Below are positions 62,089 through 64,000 of a stretch of 64,000 nucleotides of DNA, piece after piece (positions within the stretch are counted from its first letter, which is position 1; every line of letters starts with the position of its first letter). Below the pieces are notes generated by a model. The model did not search any database and was not told the origin of the DNA. It saw only the letters and a program-made list of their open reading frames with translations. Source of the stretch: Combretum micranthum (taxonomy: Eukaryota > Streptophyta > Magnoliopsida > Myrtales > Combretaceae); assembly GCA_024138025.1 (NCBI GenBank), contig JAMXBD010000055.1:1674001-1738000 (forward strand), written 5' to 3'. Position numbers and translations under genes: made by a program.

Positions 62089-62417
62089 ATCACAATGGAG
62101 TGATCAACAAGATAATCAGAATCTTCCTCAGTAGTCTTCATGTAGTAAACTCGATAAGCACAGGAAACCTCTTTAATTTCATCCGGCATGCCAATAAGCC
62201 CAATTAATTTAGGATGGAACTCTCTGAAACAACATATATAGATCTTAAAATCAAGAGAGTCCACTCCAAGGTAGGCGCAAATTTAGCATGATACTAAAAG
62301 AAAAAGATTATAGCAGATTAATCAACACCTTAATGTATTCATGAACTTGCTCAACGATATCTTTCTCAGGATCAACAGAAATAAAAAGAGGAACTATGTC
62401 AATCCCTGCATTTTCCT
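62089..62417 (-). pseudogene. SCO1/HCC-type copper chaperone, two exons (gene fragment or partial gene)
   Basis: SCO proteins sit in the mitochondrial inner membrane and deliver copper to cytochrome c oxidase; plants have HCC1 and HCC2. Minus strand: exon 62417-62329, after a GTTGCAG acceptor, reads EENAGIDIVPLFISVDPEKD then IVEQVHEYIK and ends at GTGTTG. Exon 62223 (or 62219)-62089 reads FHPKLIGLIGMPDEIKEV, AYRVYYMKTTEEDSDYLVDH and SIVM, ending at GTATGT. The conserved His before SIVM that takes part in copper binding is present. The CXXXC copper-site exon upstream and the C-terminal exon were not found within the window. The only acceptor that keeps frame (AGAGAG before TTCC) drops the usual Glu, so a one-base defect is possible. 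It could be a real gene with distant exons or a fragment. Confidence 0.7.
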
Positions 62418-62744
62418 CTGCAACCATGAATAACTCATGAATATCATCATTGCTTTTGTTTCAAATAGATAGGAAAACTAAACATTCTAATCTATTATAT
62501 TAATTAAATGAATAAACGTTATCACAATTCTCAAAAAACAGACCAAATGGAGGTAATGCAATACGTATGAATTAATTACCCATCATCAAATCTAATAAAA
62601 AATTTTATGTACATCAAAAGTTAGATTTAATTTTACACATCATACAGGATTCATTTAACAAATCACATCTTGAAAATTTCTTTCTCAACATCACATGTAC
62701 CAAAGCAAATTAACAAAGAACCAAACTATATAAACTTCTTTCCC

Positions 62745-63206
62745 ATGGATGAACGTTGGCACACTGACCTCCATGAGCACAATTTTTAATCGACCTATAA
62801 ATGAAGGAAAACAAAACATATTCAAAGATAAATTACCAATACGACCAACTATAGAGTTTAATAATCTTACAACCAGGTCCTTTACGTAAAATAGAATACG
62901 TGAATTATGGCAATGGGTATTATTAGATTTTATAAATTTCACCAATTCTTTCTGAGAAAGGATTAGTTAAAAGGCCATGGTTGGAATGAGACAGCATGCC
63001 AATGGCAAGTTCTGGCTTAGGGCAAGGGGATTAAAGGTTTGCTGTAAGGCTTTGGAATCAGGACTCCATAGTCCATGTAGTCCATATTCAAAGCTTTTTC
63101 CTCATAATAGGGTTCAACTCCCCCACTCTTTAATATGCCTTTTAGTAGTTCCAGGACTAGCTTTTGAATCTTTTGGATTTCTCTGGTATACTCTTCTAAA
63201 ACTTCA
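62745..63206 (-). pseudogene. 2-oxoglutarate/Fe(II)-dependent dioxygenase fragment
   Basis: Minus strand, after a TTTATTGCAG acceptor: EEYTREIQKIQKLVLELLKG is the helix that precedes the jelly-roll core in plant 2OG dioxygenases. After a divergent stretch, CPKPELAIGMLSHSNHGLLT corresponds to the PPCPxPELAxGxxxHxD region; the second residue of the HxD metal site is Asn instead of Asp. After a gap, GRLKIV and, in another frame, HGGQCANVHPWE (about 62812-62745) match the GLQV-xHxGxWxxV strand. A stop after LIPLP, frameshifts and the Asp-to-Asn change argue for a pseudogene. It is a large plant family, so no specific substrate can be given. Confidence 0.6.
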
Positions 63207-64000
63207 CTGCAATAAAATTTTCATATTAACAATAATAACAACATTAAAAAACTAACAACAACAATAAAACCTTTTATATTAACCATGTAGTCCTACCAGA
63301 CAACGGAAAAAAGAAACAATAACAGCGAATTATCAATACTAATTTAGCTTTCACTTTGATTGAATATCTTCAAATCCTTTTTATCATTTTAAATGGTTCA
63401 ACTAAATTGAGTTTATGCTTTTATAGTTTAAAAAAGAAGCTATTATTCCCCTTTGACACGCTGTGTCAAGTGATAAAGACTATTATTTTCTTAATATGTT
63501 TCAATATAATAAAATATGGCGTTACATGCAATGTGAGCCTCCGAATATCCATGAGGGTAAGCTGGAAAACAAACTAAAAATTTTATGATGCGACCAAAAC
63601 AAATCCAAAGCAATCGCGACTCATAGGAGAAACAGCCACAACCATTAGACAGAAAGAATATGGAGAAAACTATCTGATTTATGTTTTTATGCAAAAAATA
63701 AGATAACGGAGAAAACCACTCTCCAAGTCCCACCATATAAAATCATCAAATAACCATTTGTCAGTTCACCACAACAATCAATTAACTAATATCTACAGAA
63801 CTTTCTCTAGAATAAAAAGGATAATATAATTAAAAAAAAAACTGATGAGTAATGTGTATATCATGGCATTGAACACTCATAACAATTATAAACTCAATAA
63901 GCATCAACCGTAAACAACACTAACTCAGGCAATTCATTTCTCATTCCGACTAATACTAGACAACAGAGCAGAGAAGCAGCCAGCCAGCCATTCTATATCT
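63207..64000. other. no recognised gene
   Basis: AT-rich sequence. It may hold introns or upstream exons of the minus-strand fragments to its left, but no exon was recognised on either strand. Confidence 0.4.

Overview
This window looks like a heterochromatic, repeat-dense, AT-rich stretch of a flowering-plant nuclear genome, probably a eudicot. The evidence is nested long-LTR Ty3/gypsy chromoviruses of Tekay (Del) type, an initiator-Met-tRNA primer-binding site, intron-bearing fragments of plant genes, and no intact host gene. I cannot name the species. Most open frames are short and spurious; the recognisable proteins are broken.

Layout. 1-4039 is a plus-strand LTR (family A, left end outside the window) sitting directly in a plus-strand LTR of a related family B (4040-8424). 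8425-11631 holds uncertain sequence and a decayed papain-family cysteine-protease pseudogene with exon-intron structure. 11632-35569 is a minus-strand LTR of family B split by two later insertions, each with a perfect 5-bp target duplication: a solo LTR of family A (15115-18539, GATTC) and a complete 14.6-kb Tekay-type element, here called C (19403-34000, GAATT). Element C carries two 4-kb LTRs, the PBS, an unrecognised extra reading frame ahead of gag, paired leader hairpins, then gag, protease, RT, RNase H, integrase, chromodomain and PPT. All its coding parts are frameshifted or stopped.

35570-38085 is the minus-strand internal part of the family B element: PPT and a decayed gag with no recognisable pol. 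It is followed by a plus-strand family B LTR (38086-43173), so two B LTRs face away from each other as a large inverted repeat. 43174-46162 has no recognisable gene. 46163-49985 is the minus-strand 3' end of another Tekay-type element (LTR, PPT, chromodomain).

50.4-61.4 kb is different in kind: a cluster of large imperfect palindromes carrying fragments of host-type genes. One palindrome (about 50.7-56.2 kb) carries an importin-alpha pseudogene in both orientations, introns included, flanked by papain-protease 3' exons. The second (about 57.1-61.4 kb) consists mainly of two papain-protease pseudogenes pointing at each other, with GAA/TTC-rich ends. No transposase is visible. The structure resembles a foldback or long-TIR DNA transposon that captured gene fragments, or serial inverted duplication; transcripts would be expected to fold into long hairpins.

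The right end (61.4-64 kb) holds minus-strand exons of an SCO1/HCC-type mitochondrial copper chaperone and a frameshifted 2-oxoglutarate-dependent dioxygenase fragment. No tRNA, rRNA or CRISPR was recognised.
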